DNA from: Chamaea fasciata
Lineage: Eukaryota; Chordata; Aves; Passeriformes; Sylviidae
Reading direction: 5' to 3'
Assembly: GCA_029207755.1 (NCBI GenBank)
Contig: JARCOQ010000025.1
Location: 3,216,820-3,280,819, forward strand
Length of the DNA: 64,000 nucleotides
The position numbers were made by a program, and so were the translations under genes. The notes beneath the pieces were generated by a model. That model ran no database searches, was not told the origin of the DNA, and saw nothing but the letters and a program-made list of their open reading frames with translations. Positions 12,001-23,844 of this stretch are shown piece by piece (the stretch's first letter is position 1; every line of letters starts with the position of its first letter).

Positions 12001-12604
12001 AGGGGCTCGGCAGTGCGGGGGAAGCTCACTTGGGGCTGCGTTTCAGAAGCTGCAGTCTCTGAGCCTGCCTGACACCTTTCAACGGTATTTGTTTCACTTC
12101 AAAAGGAAAAACGTTCTCTCGGCACGTCCCAGAGGTGACAACCAGCCGGGGGATGGTTAATTATTTGTTACAACAAAAGAGCCATCACTGAGCTGATGGG
12201 AGGCTGCAGCTGCTCTGGAAGAATTCCAGCACCGAGGAAAGGGAAAGGACCCGCAGGGGCTGCGGGTGACACCCCCACAGGTGTGGCAGACCTTTGGTAG
12301 AGGGCTCCAGGCCCTTCCTTTCTATCTCACACCTCAAAAATTCCCTCTGCTTCCCCCCCAGAGCCGTGGATTTTGGGAGAAGGATATCACAGTGTCTCCT
12401 GTTGATGGTGTGCACTGGCAGTTTGGGGGATGAGGGTGGGAGAAACCTTTCCTGGTTTATTCATTCCAGAGGGGTTACCTGCATTTTCTGGAAGTCGCTC
12501 TGGGTGAAAAAGGGCATGAAGCCTTGGGTCTGCTCAGCCAGCACGGACAGCAGGGACACCAGCAGCAAACTGGTCACCACCTTCCTCGAAATCATCCCGA
12601 GAGC
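9075..12604 (-). CDS. MLN: MLN, motilin prepropeptide (complete coding region)
   Basis: Motilin is a secreted gut hormone that triggers interdigestive contractions through the GPCR MLNR. Four coding exons join in consistent phase (0, 0, 1) to give 114 residues, against 115 in human from memory. Residues 1-25 form a signal peptide (MISRKVVTSLLLVSLLSVLA EQTQG). The hormone follows, opening FMPFFTQSDFQKMQ and continuing EKERNKAGQ, then the KK cleavage pair. The C-terminal propeptide includes EEEGFSEQSGVDVNTAKTL and PRQLEKYQDVLEKLLAELL, matching the conserved human RQLEKY...LEGLLSEML. The N-terminal FxPFFT core needed for receptor activation is intact. One oddity is an extra Ala in RNKAGQ, where human and (from memory) chicken read RNKGQ. 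The gene lies head-to-tail with LEMD2 as in mammals. Splice junctions were inferred by eye. Confidence 0.95.
9836..9938 (-). CDS. MLN: MLN third coding exon (conserved propeptide helix)
   Basis: An acceptor CTTCCTTCACAG precedes 103 nt encoding ALPVRAWLTPRQLEKYQD and VLEKLLAELLQDTPD. It ends in phase 1 at donor GTACTG. A NAGNAG-type acceptor (CACAGCAG) could start the exon at 9938 or 9935, adding or dropping one Gln. Confidence 0.92.
11078..11194 (-). CDS. MLN: MLN second coding exon (motilin C-terminus and propeptide)
   Basis: An acceptor (CGAAACTGCAG) precedes 117 nt starting GAGAAGGAGAGG (EKER) and including the KK processing site and a Glu-rich propeptide. It closes with CTCCAG and donor GTATGT, phase 0 at both ends. 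The GCA codon for the extra Ala lies here, at 11176-11174. Confidence 0.95.
12479..12604 (-). CDS. MLN: MLN first coding exon (signal peptide and motilin 1-14)
   Basis: An acceptor (CCTTTCCCGTGTTGTCCAG) lies 9 nt before the ATG at 12595-12593. The exon codes 39 residues and ends AAAATGCAG before donor GTAACC, in phase 0. The acceptor so close to the ATG shows that a non-coding first exon exists upstream, as in human MLN. An alternative upstream ATG at 12691 would lie within the intron, so it is rejected. Confidence 0.95.
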
Positions 12605-14491
12605 CTGGACAACACGGGAAAGGAGACACCAGGGGCAAGAGTGGAGAGGGGTGTTTGACAAGAAATGCCTTTGGCTCTGCACCAGCTGCAATCCAGCTCA
12701 GCCCCGGCCCATCAGAGGGATATTTACTCTTCCAGTTGCTCCTGAGCTGAGAATAGACGTGACTGACAATTCTCTTCTCAAAGCTGTTGGTGTAAACAGG
12801 TTTGGTTTTGAGCAACACCTCCAGAGATTTCAAGCCCAGCCCTTCAGGATTGCTCAAGCCTCCCTGAGCTCTCGGGCCTCAGCCCTGCAACTGTGTTGGT
12901 TTCAGACCTGACCACATCCAGTGCAAACTCATCAATCCCAGCGCCAGCACAGGAAACAGAGATGCTGCAAAGAGAGAAACCTTCACACAGCTGTTTTGTT
13001 AATTTTTGTTTTGATTTTCCTCACCACTGGAAACCTTCCTGGATGGACTGGATCTTTTAAGAAGCCTTGGTGAGTCCAAGGGAGATGGGAAAGGCATTTT
13101 CCAGCTACCTGAGCCTGGATAAAGGGCTTTAAAAACTACCTCTGAAGTGATCTAACTGTGACTTCACGTCACGAAAGGACTTATGTAAACATTGAATGTT
13201 CTCTTTAAATATTAAAATATTCTCTCTGGACAGACTTAATGAAGTCAGGTTCTACAGCTTAACTTCTCCACCTGATTGGAGCCTGATCCTTAATTACTTT
13301 CAACAACCTCTTGGTTTGGACTTTATTGAGAAGACATTGTTAGGTCAGGTTTGACTCCTGAATTAGATTTCCCATAAATATCAGCTGGCATTGAACGGAG
13401 GGCCAGTGGAAGTTAATAAATATTCCCTTTCCACAGCACCTGTCAGTCACATCCTCTGCTCTCCCTTCCCTGGGCACTGCTCAGGGCAGCACCGCTGCCA
13501 CCTCCCCCTGCCCACCCAGACTGGGCCACCAGAGCCACCTCCCGCCCTGGGACATCCCAGGGTGTCGCAGCCCTGTTTCCTGCAGGGATCCAGGCAGGAA
13601 TTCTCAGGCTCTCTCCTTGCAATGCAGCTTCAGCAGCATCAATCTTTGCTGCTTTTTCATTTGTTCCATCACTGCAGTAAATATATAAATAAATAAAATA
13701 CTGCTGAATACAAAGAAAATAAACCCAGTCACCTCCTTCATCTCTTCTTGGCTAATCCCTTTAGGAATTGATTCTCTCCCTCTTCTCCCAGAACTCCCAC
13801 ACAGGCTTCTCCACTCAGAAATGTCCCTGCTGAAAGCCCTCCCCTGCTTGGCAGGCAGGACCTGTACTCCAGTCCTGAGGTCTCCAGCTCAGCACCTGTC
13901 CAGGCAGGGAGGACTTGGATTTGCTTCCCAGCTCCAAAGGGAAAAGAAGAAAGCAGGAGAGTCCCGAGTTCAGCATCAGCACTGCGGGCACACGGGGCTG
14001 GGACAGCTCTGCTCAACCCCCAAAACCCAGTCAAGGGCCAGGGTGGGGGCAGGAGGGGTGGGCAGATGGCACAGTGACAGGACAGGACATTCACCTACCC
14101 AGCTGCCTCCCAAAAATTCCAAGCATTCCTGTCACTAGGACCTGTCTGAGAGTCCTTTCCTGCCTGCTCAGAGCATCTCCCCGAGCACAGAGGGCACCGG
14201 GGCTCCCCACAGCTCTGCAGAAGTGCCTGGTGTCTGCCCCCAGGAGGCAGGAGCTGCTGGAATTGGTGTTCCCAAGATGGGGATGAGGGAGAAGCACCTT
14301 CCCCCTTGTTTCAGCATCGATTTTGTTCCCTCCTCCTCCTCCTCTGAGCTGGCTCTGCTGTGGCCAAGAGGTGCCAACACCTACCTGGGAGTGCAGCCAC
14401 GGGACACTGGAGCTCAGAGCTCTTCTCCCTCCTGTGACACCTGGATGCTCCTGCTGGTTCCCTCCCTTTATAAACCCATCTGGGCACTCAC

Positions 14492-14580
14492 CTGTGACCC
14501 TGTGCAGCTGCCTGGCCTGCATGGAAACGGCTTTCCCAGGCAGGGAATGTTGTTATCTGCACCGGAGTTTTCCGAGTTTC
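14492..14580 (-). other. MLN: Candidate MLN non-coding first exon (donor only)
   Basis: A consensus donor CAG|GTGAGT (exon side ending at 14492) lies 1.9 kb upstream of the first coding exon. There is no TATA box in the expected place, and other donors exist nearby, such as one with exon end near 14390. This is a guess that only transcript data can settle. Confidence 0.2.
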
Positions 14581-15258
14581 TCGTTTCCAGGCAGATCCCC
14601 TTCGCTCCCTCCCCATGTTCTTCGGCTGTTCCTGGTGGTCCCACAGCTCGGACAGATCTGCTGCTGCCTCAGTTCCCTCATCTCTAGGATGGAGAATGCC
14701 CCTCCCTTCCCTAAAATAGAGAAGTTCCTCTCTCTTGGCTTGTGCTTTCACATCCTGAGCCTGCAGAACGAGGTTTTATGATGTGAATGTCCCAGCACTA
14801 AAATGACACCTGTGTCAATTATATTTCTGCTGTAATTGCAGATCACAACAATATCAAAATTGCCACTTTGAGCCTTCAAGTGGCCTCTTCTCCCATCCTC
14901 AGTGAGCCTGGCACACTGATCCCCCTTGGGAACACAAACTCTGCACTGTCATCCCTCTCCAGACAAACGAGGTGCTGAGAGAGGGAGGGAATTGTGCAAG
15001 AACTCATCCGTGCTCTCCCGGGACCATCAGCCGGGAGTTGATGCCAGAGGGTTTGGGATCAAGCCAGGCACATCCCGGTGCTGCTCCTGAGGGAGTCTGG
15101 GAGCAGCCAGGCGAGGGGCAGGAGGGAAAAACGAGTTGGGAAGCCATGAAATCCTCCTGCATCCAGCGGGATCGATCCATGGGCTGGGAGAGCAGGGAGC
15201 AGCAGCATTCCTGCCTGGCTGGGGAGGGATATGGGGAACAGCGATTGCCCAGCCCAGG

Positions 15259-15297
15259 AATGCCATTTGTCACCTGGGAATGCCATTTGTCACCTGG
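15259..15297. repeat. 19-bp tandem duplication
   Basis: GAATGCCATTTGTCACCTG occurs twice in immediate succession. Confidence 0.9.
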
Positions 15298-17236
15298 CCC
15301 CATCGCAGCCAGTCGATAGGACACGGGCACAGCAGGTGTCACCAGGGAGCTGCTGCTGTCACAGCCGTCAATAACGCTCGATTTGGGACAGAGCCCTCCT
15401 GAAAATCCTCGCGTCCGGCACTCAGGTGCTTCCCGGATCCCTGGGCATTCGCTCCAGCTTATCACCAACCCCTGGGCAGGGAAAAGCTCCCAGAGACTCC
15501 AGCACAGCTTTGCTCCCTGGAAACCTCCCTGGGAATGTGGCTGGGGGTGATGGAAAGGATGTCACCCACACGATGTGGGGTTTTCCCCTCCCTTCACTAA
15601 ACAATTTGCACAAACCCCATCCGACTCCCATTTTAATCGGCTTTTCCAGTCCTTTTCTTCACGTGGTTATGATGGATGCAGCTGACGAGTCAGCAGATGG
15701 TGCTGGGAAGTGACAAATTAGTTACCAAGAAAGGTCACTTTTCCAAGGCACTAAACTTTCCCGTGTCTTGTCCCACTGTCCCTCCAAGACGCGTCCGGCT
15801 GGCAGCTTTCCATCCATCTGGGATGGAGCCTTCTGCCTCGGGAAGGACAACCTTCCAAATCAAACAGAGGGATGAAAATTAATCATATCTGTATTAGCTG
15901 CATGCAGCCTGCCAGCTTCACCTCTTAATTATGCAGGAGTGCTCCGACAGGAAGGAATGGTGGAGATAAAAATAAAGGATCAGACTCCAGGTCTGGAAGC
16001 GCCAGGGCAGGTGGGAGCAACAGGCTCTGGCTTGACCCAGTCCATAAACGCAGCTTTTGGCACATCCTGGCTGCAAAACAAGGATAAATGAAAGTAAAAA
16101 ATCCCAGCTGGAGGTCCCCCTGCCAGTCCTGTAATTCCAAAATTCCCTCCTGCTGCATCCCTGGCATGGTTTGCAACCTGCAGCCCCCCGAAACTCCCCT
16201 TTGGGCTCCGGTGCCAAATGGCAGCAGAGGTTAGAGGCTCAACAAAAACATGATGTGCAGGATGGGCTTGGGTGCAGCTCCGCTTGTTCCAAAAGTTAAA
16301 CGTTTGGCATAACTGCGAGTCATTTTCCCAGGAAACTGGCAGGGGAAGTGCAGTCCATCGGGCCTGGTGGCAGTTGCAGTGTCAAGGAACAAGGGGCAGA
16401 ATGAGCTGCCCATGCCAGCAGCACAGAGTGTTCCTCTCCATGTCTGTGCTCCCCTCTCCAAGCTGCCCCAGGCTCGGGGTGTTTGGCAAAGGGATGCAGG
16501 AGGGCAGGAGATCAGAGCCCGATGTGGAATTTGAGCCTGGGGAAAGCACATGGGGCGGTGGGGAGGACTAAAATCCCACCCCGGCAGGTACTGGGGGCTC
16601 CCAGCAAAGCTTCCAGTTCAGGGCTGAGCATCAGCGCTCCAAGAGCCACCAAGGGCCACATCCCCTTTCCTCCATATCCAACAACTGCTTGGATGGAGCT
16701 GGGAATGAGGGACAGGAATTTTTGCAGGACCTGTTGCTTCCCCAACCCTGCCAGACCCACCACTAGATTTGGAAAAATCCCACTCCCTATCCCCAGTTCT
16801 CTTCCTGGAGCCCACAGGAATCCATTCTCACCCCACTCCCGTGGAATTATCTTTGCTTGGGGTCAGATGGGTCCAAAACCCCGGCACGGGGTTGAAGGGC
16901 TGCAGTCCCACAGCGAGGTCAGCGTGGAAAGGAGCTCGTTTGGGGCTCCCTGCTTGGGAAGCAGGAGCTGAAATCTCCTTCTCCCAGCCCAGGCAGATCC
17001 TCCAGCTGCTGCCCCTGCATGGATGTGGCACAGATTTCACGGGCTCCTAAGGAATAAAGCACCAGTGGTGGATTTTAATGCAGTTTTCCAAATATTAACA
17101 CCAGATACACATTTGCAGAACCGCAGGCTTAAAGCACGTGTTCATTTGCAGCGTGAATATTTTAAGGGTCTGGATTTCCACCTTCCTGTTCCCATCCCAC
17201 TCAGATTCCTGCCAGCTCTGGTGTAATTGCAGATAA

Positions 17237-17266
17237 TTCCTGGCAATTCCTGGCAATTCCTGGCTG
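17237..17266. repeat. 10-bp tandem repeat, three copies
   Basis: The unit AATTCCTGGC is repeated three times in a row. It is non-coding. Confidence 0.85.
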
Positions 17267-18599
17267 GGCAAGGACCAACAGGAAGGATTCACCTCCTGCT
17301 GGAGGATTCCCAGTGCAGCCCAGGTGAGCTCCTGGTTCTGGCAGCGAAGGGTGGTCTCAGATTAACGGGGAATTTGTCTCATGGAGTTTCTTCCTCTCCC
17401 ACTCCGGAGGCTCCAGGCACAGGGTAGGGCAGGTGTGGGGAAGGAGGGGAACGTTTGGGGGAGCAGCAGAGGCTCAGGAGTCTGTCAGGGACAATGATCT
17501 CTCACTTTTACCTCCTCTTGTGGCCCCTCTGCACCTGCAGCTCCCAGAGCTCCCTGAGGGGCAGCTCCATTGCAGCAGCTCCGGGGTTGGGATTTACAGC
17601 ACAAAATTCATACCAAAGTCTCTCTGGAAACCAGCCCTGAGGTGGCCTGGGCACCCCAACACTGGGGAAATCCTGCCTGCTGCCTCAGTTTCTCCATGAA
17701 AGAATAAAAGAGAGGGGAAATGGTTTTCTGGACAGAGCCTGGGTGGATTTGGCTTCTCTGCAAGGGCTGGAGGGAACAGGCACTGACCAAAACATCCTAT
17801 CCCGTAACAATCCTCTTTCACTGGGATTAAAAGAAAACCAAAACAGTTTTTAAATCCCTATCTCTAATAAAATAAATGTCTGTGCTTATGAGAACTTTCT
17901 CTTCTCTCAAATAAGGCAAGAAATAAACAGGAGAAAAATGTTTCCTTGCCTCGTTTCTCTACATTTTTGGTCACTCCTTTGCCACCCTCTCCCCGATCTG
18001 GAAGAAGTGAAGAGAGAACGGAGAGGAGGTGAGAAAACACGATGGGATGCAGCTCAGCTGTTCCCATTTTGGTTTTCAAATCTGAGCCACCCAGTTTTCA
18101 CTTGAGGGATCAGGGATATTTTTAGGAATGGTACAAAATGCGGCCTCACACCCAGGGAGGGGCTGTGACTGGATTGTCCCATGGGGCTGGGTGATGTGCC
18201 CTCTGTCCTTTTGGGGTGCTGTGACCCCGGGCAGGAGATGGGAGAGACCAGCCAAGGCCTGGGCTGAGCTCAGAGGCAGGGAAGTCACTCAGATTTCAGC
18301 CGGAGAGATCCCTGCCCTGCTCACAGGGGACATTTATTCGCTTTGATGAGGAGGAATTCAGCTTTTCCACACTCCAGGCACCCTCTGACCTTTCACTGCC
18401 TCATTGCCTCCTTCCCCTGCCCTGTTCCCATATCAAACACCAATGGATCAGGTTAAGCCCTGCAAGACAACAACACCAAGGCACCAGGAAAAGCCCCAGG
18501 TGGTTTTTTGGGGGCTGCTCGGACCATCTGAGGTGGGAGCAGGATCCAAGCACCGGGATCTGCCAGGGCTCACCATGGACAGCAGCCACTCCTGGGCCC

Positions 18600-18955
18600 A
18601 TCGAGGGGGAAAGAGGGACAGGGAAAACAACTGGGAAGGAAGAAGAGGAAGGAAAGAAAGAAACAGAGGGAAAAGAAGGGCAGGAAAAGAAAATTCTGGG
18701 GAAGAAGAGGAGGGGGAAAAAAAGGAGGGAAAGTAGGGCGGGGAAAACAAGCAGGGGGAGAATAAAAGGAGGAAAAGAAACAAAGAAGAGGGAGGAAAGA
18801 GCGTGGAAAACAAGCAGAAGGAAGAAGAGAAGGAAAAGAAAGAAAAGGGCAGGGGAAACAATTGTGGGGGAAGAAGAGGAGGGAAAAAAAGAAGGAAGGG
18901 AAAACAAGCAGGGGGAGAATAAAAGGAGGGAAAGAAAGAAGAGAGGGGACAGAAG
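18600..18955 (+). repeat. Long purine (GA-rich) tract with degenerate internal repeats
   Basis: About 355 bp are nearly all A and G on the plus strand. Recurring blocks such as GGGAAGAAGAGGAGGG and GCAGGGGGAGAATAAAAGGA each appear more than once (for example about 18,750 and 18,910). Open frames on both strands through this tract are low-complexity artefacts. Confidence 0.85.
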
Positions 18956-19871
18956 GGGTCCAGGCATCACTGTGCTCAGCAGTGCCAGCTGCCAGCAGAT
19001 TTCCCAAGACTGGATGATGCCAGATTCCCAGGATTTATTGGTGCTCTCGCTGGAGTCTCCCTGTTCATCCCAGCACCCCTCAGCAATCAGTGGCCGTTTG
19101 TCTGCCACAGAGGAGAAGGCTTCTGGCTCTCAAGGCACCAATTCATCCTGGGAGGAGCAAGGAGGCAGATCTGGATGGCTTTGGGTGAAAAAGAGACTCA
19201 GGTGTGGCAGGTCAGTGAGCTCCAGGGTGAGGGATCCCAGGAGAGACTGGGGCGAAGGAGCAGCAGCACATCCATCCCAGCTGGGATATGGGGAAAATGG
19301 AATGGAAAACTGTGACAGCACCAGAAAGATCTGCAGAGCCTTGGGGCCTGTGCAGCCAGGCCTGATCCCAGCACAGGGCTCACTTTTGATAAAATGCCCG
19401 TTTAATCCGTGGATATTTTGCTGAGGGTGGAATAGCAACCTCAGCGAAAGCCTCTCAACCACAAAGGCTTTAGAGGGCTAAACAGTAAAGATTGGGAATT
19501 AAGGAGAATAAATATTAATGAAAGGGGTGGGAAAAATCCATCATTTTTCCAGACACTCCTGCCTGTGCTCCTCAGCACGGGGCTGTTGCGCTCACGGCTC
19601 TCTGGAGCAGGAGCTCCACAGGCTTGGAGAGATCGTGCTGGGATGGAACTGCAGCAGGAGCCACACAGAGCCTGGAGAGACTCCATATCCCACAGGAGAG
19701 GGAAAAAGGAGCGGGAACTGCCCCAAAAAATGGCAAATATGGGATTCAAGGTGCAGCAAACCCCGCGCTGGTGTCAGTGGCTGCGGGTCAAGCCCGGAGT
19801 GGCGCAGCCAGAGCCAGTGCTGTTACATAAAGGGATGGGGAGCAGCCCAGCCTGGGCTGGATGGAGGAAAT

Positions 19872-19894
19872 GAATCCAATTACAGGATGAAGGG
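19872..19894. promoter_or_regulatory. Homeodomain-type motif, copy A (paired with 21610-21632)
   Basis: This 23-bp site contains CAATTA followed 3 bp later by GGAT, resembling a RAX/PCE-1 core next to an OTX/CRX-like core. It matches the site at 21610-21632 in 22 of 23 bases while the flanks differ. It lies 5.6 kb upstream of the RH2 start codon. A regulatory role is inferred only. Confidence 0.4.
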
Positions 19895-21424
19895 CACAGG
19901 GAGAGGATGGACATATTTGGTCTGGAGCAAATCCCTAAAAGGCTTTAAAGCAGGCATGGCAAGAAGAGGGCGTGAATGAATCGCGGTGCAGGACACGCGG
20001 CCACCACCGAGAGGAGTTGGGGCCTTGGAATTGGGCAGGAGGCAGGAATGGGGCTCTGCCCCTGGCCAAGGGAGAAACACTGCCAGGATGTGGTTCTTCT
20101 GGGAGCTGGGACAGCAGTTTGGCTGTTCCTGGGGATGCTGGAGCGAGGAGCCAGCCCGGCCAGGCAGCAGGGAACAGCCCTGCTGGAAAGAGGAAACAAG
20201 CAGGCAACCCCTAAATTTCCTCCATGCTGATTCTCATAAGATTATAACCCAGCTGCCTGTGTCACAGCAGGCTCCAGACTTCCACTGAGAAAACCAAGGG
20301 CTTGTATTAGAAAGAGGAAAAAAAAAAAAATTGACCCAGTTATGACAAAACGAAGCAGCGGGTTCACAGCATCGCTGTGGAAGCCCATGAGCAGCCACAA
20401 GGCCCTCGGGAGTAACAGGATTCCACTTCAAATGAGATTTACAAATTAAAAATAAAAGAGCTGGATTATTTCTGTGTTCCTGAACCCCCTTTCCTGGCTG
20501 CTCAGGCAGGCTCAAATGGACACTGAAGGGTGGGGGGGGGGTGGGGAGGTGCACGTGCATCCCTTGGGAATTTGGGAATTTGCCTCTCTGACTTTGCAGT
20601 CAAACTGGTCAGGCAAAAGAGGAGGGCTGGACACAGATCCCTGACCCTCATCTCCCCCTGGTGTCTCCTGCCCAACACCTCAGAGAGCCCAGAAACCAGC
20701 CCAAAATCCAGACTGGCTCCAGAGTGCAAGACAGGGAGATCAGAGCGGCGTTTTCGCCATCACCTCGGTGGAGCCCGACTCGCTGCAGGCGCAGCCCTGG
20801 GATTTGCCGGCTGTGCCGCCTGCTCCTCGCCGCGGGGCCGGGGGGGATGTCTTGCACACCTGCCCACTCTGCCACAGCCCCGGGTTGTCACCGAGGGAGA
20901 AGTGTTGACAGCACCACACGGAGCGGAGCAGGCTCGCAGCTGAGCCGGGATTGCTCAGCTCCTTGGCAGGGAAATGACAGGGCCCAAAGAGTGCCTGTCT
21001 CTCCAAGGAAATCCTGCAGCGCTTGGAGAGACGTTGCCTGGATCAGCAGCGGGAGGAAAAGGCTGGGAGCTGACAGAGCGTGCAAGTACCAGGAGAAGAG
21101 GTTGGCGTGGGGGAGCTGTCCCCACATCCCAGCTGCGTTATGGCTTGTGGGGAGAGCCTGGAGCGGGATGGGGATGGAGAACCAGAGCAGGATGGAGATG
21201 GAGAAACTGCATGGAAAACGGGAGCTGGGGTTGCTCCTGCTCAAATTTTGTGCGTGAAACACAGAAGACAGCCTGCTGTGCACTCTTATTTTTTGGGACA
21301 GAGGCAAGGGCAGCTCCCCGTGCACCCCCAGCCCCTGCCCTGGGTGTGTGCCCAGGGCACAGCCACGGAGCCACAGAGCCCCCAGCCACGGCCAGGTAAT
21401 CCCTGCTGGGGGAGGGCCGGCCCA

Positions 21425-21670
21425 GGCAACCCAATTGTAAATACATCAGTGTCCTCCTTCTCCCTGCCACACGTTTAAATCTATTTGATCCACTCTAATG
21501 GATTGATCTACAAGTTTGTGCACACACATCCTGCTTTGGACGGGCGGCTGGCAGCGCCTCGCCCATCACGGCCTGTCAGCTCCACTCAGCCTCACCTCCA
21601 GCGCAGAGCGAATCCAATTACAGGATAAAGGGTTTTCTTCCCCTCCATATGGTCTCTATAACGCTCTGGC
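21425..21670. promoter_or_regulatory. AT-rich candidate enhancer containing motif copy B
   Basis: This block stands out from GC-rich flanks. It holds CAATTGTAAATACATCAG, CTCTAATGGATTGATC (CRX-like core on both sides) and the second copy of the 23-bp motif at 21610-21632. It is about 3.9-4.1 kb upstream of RH2. Its conservation is untested. Confidence 0.4.
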
Positions 21671-23501
21671 TTTATCTTGCCTTAACCCCTTTCCTGGTGA
21701 GGGAGCTCACAAGCCTGGCCTAAGCGGCTCAGCGCCATGGCCCTGGGTGGCTGCTATGTGATACGGGAAACGGGGTCTTCCCAGGGCACCCAGAGGCACA
21801 TTCCTCCCTCTCTTCCTGCCCACTGGGGAGGAATGAGCCCCCACGGGAGGGAGATTCAGGGCAGCGCTGGTTACAAAACCAGCCAGAAGCACAGGAGTGA
21901 GCTCAGCCATGCAGGCAGCGCCATGCTCACGGCCGGGGTTCACGGGGCTGCGCGTCAGCCCAGCACCAGGAGCTCAGCACAGATGTTCCCTTCATGACTG
22001 ATTTGTTGTGCTTTTGCATTTCCCTCCACCTTGCTCTGCCAGGTGTTCCCTGGGTGCCCCTGGGCAAGTGGCTCCTGTGCCCAGCAGGGCTGGGGACGGG
22101 CACCACAGAGGGCTCCAGGAACCCTTCTCCGCTGTGTGAGCTGTGCCTGTCGCTGATCCCTGTGAACCAGGCGTGTCGGCTCCGTGCAAGCCGGTTATTT
22201 GATTATAATTATCATTCCTTGCTTTACACGGGACATGAAAGCCCAGAGCAGCTCAGGGCCCCGTCACGCCGCACGCGAACAAACAATGAGCCAGAGACAA
22301 TCCCAGCTCAGAGCTCTTGGCAAGGCAGGGAAACCTGCAAGGGGCAAGAAAAGCCTTTTCTTGAGGACAAACACAGAGCAGCAAAGCTCTCCTCCCGCAT
22401 TAGGCAGGGCCTGGAATTTGCTGTTGTCGTAGCGTCAGCACAGAAAACAGCCGGGAGCTCTCCAGGAGAGAGAGCAGCTCATAAACTTTCCCCGCTAAGA
22501 GACACCAAATGAAAGCCATGTCTGTGACAGGGCTGCAGCAGGAGCTGGGGTTGCATTCAGGACACGTCCTGGAGGGACCAGCCACCCTCACCGGTGTCAT
22601 TTCCCTGCTCTGGGTTTACTCGAGGCCTTGGCCATTGCTCCGGCTGCCCAGAGCTCTAAATCCACCGGCCTCAGGACAGTGACCCAAGGGGACACGTCCA
22701 TGAGGACAGCCGGGAGGGGACAGCCCTCTTGCAGAGCACAGGTGGCTCAGGCTTACCTGCCCCAGGCCTTGTTGGTGGGCAGTTGAAACCCTCTCAGCCC
22801 ACTTGTCCCTTTGAAAGGTGTCCACCCATGAAGCCAAATCTCCTCCACACTCAGCTGCCAGGGGGAGTGGGGAAGATCTGTTGAGCCAGGAAAGGGAAAG
22901 GTCCTTCTCCCAAAAAGTTGCCCCCAGCACCCAGACTCAGTGTCCCTCCTCCCTCCACAGCTTCCTTTGCAACACTCTTGACTTTGGAAGAGGGCTGGAC
23001 ACCCCAAAGGGGTGCCAGGAAGGGATGGGAGGTGACAATTACTTTCCCATGGGATACCCGTGTCCACGTGCAAAACCCTGGAGAGGCCCCAGAGCTTTGG
23101 GATGCTGCTGGTGCTGGCAGCAAGGCCCAGGTGTTTTTGAAGTGAGATATTGGAGCTGAAGACTTGCTTTCTCTTTTGAAGGTGGGCCACCACAGTGAAA
23201 TGTTGGAAGAGTTGCTTTCTCCCATGGGAGTTGGGAGGGGCACACGGGAACTGAGATGGATGCTGGTTTCGTGGATTGGAATTTCTGGGATCTCTGATAT
23301 TCAACTCATCCCGCAACAATGTGCCCGATTTTTGTACATCTGACCACAGCCAGGAGAGGCAGGAAGTTCCTCCAGGGAAAGAAAGCTCTGTGAGAGGCAA
23401 GGCCATGGGACTCCTTCACTTTCCACTCATCCCCTCAAGTGGAACTTCCTGGGGTCTGGCCCAGACTATCAGACCCCTTTGAGTTTCCTTGGGACTCAGC
23501 C

Positions 23502-23844
23502 TGACGGCGACTTGAATGGAGAGAGAGAGACAGCTTCGACCCAGCTGTCCAAAAAGTACTTTTAATAACACAAAAATAACAAACAATAAGGCATCCACTG
23601 TATTGGACTGAACCAGACAAAGCAGCACAAGGGGCAAAAGGCACGAGGCCAAAGGTGGGGTCCAGGGGCAGAGAGGGGTAGTTACACACCCCGGTGTGGG
23701 TGGGGAGTTAAGGTGGGGTCTGAGGGAAGAGTCCAACGGGGGACAACAATTAGGAACATCACAATTCTTGCACTAAAAATCAACTGATAATAACACGAAG
23801 AACTGAGAACTTTCTGGTAACAATTAGCATAGAGAGCATATCAG
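23502..23844 (-). mobile_element. Solo-LTR-like element
   Basis: On the minus strand the element runs from TGATATGCTC to GCCGTCA. It has an ATTAAA polyadenylation signal (plus TTTAAT at 23561-23566) in its last quarter. The hexamer TCAGCC flanks both sides (23496-23501 and 23845-23850), consistent with a 6-bp target duplication, allowing one extra base at the high-coordinate end. No gag/pol/env-like frame is present. The family is not identified. Confidence 0.5.

Noticed and set aside
12593..12691. Upstream in-frame ATG for motilin at 12691
   Set aside because: A strong splice acceptor lies between it and the conserved start at 12595, and the extension is not a signal peptide.
14461..14480. 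TTTATAAA as a motilin TATA box
   Set aside because: It is a palindrome on the wrong side of the only strong nearby donor, with no other promoter support.
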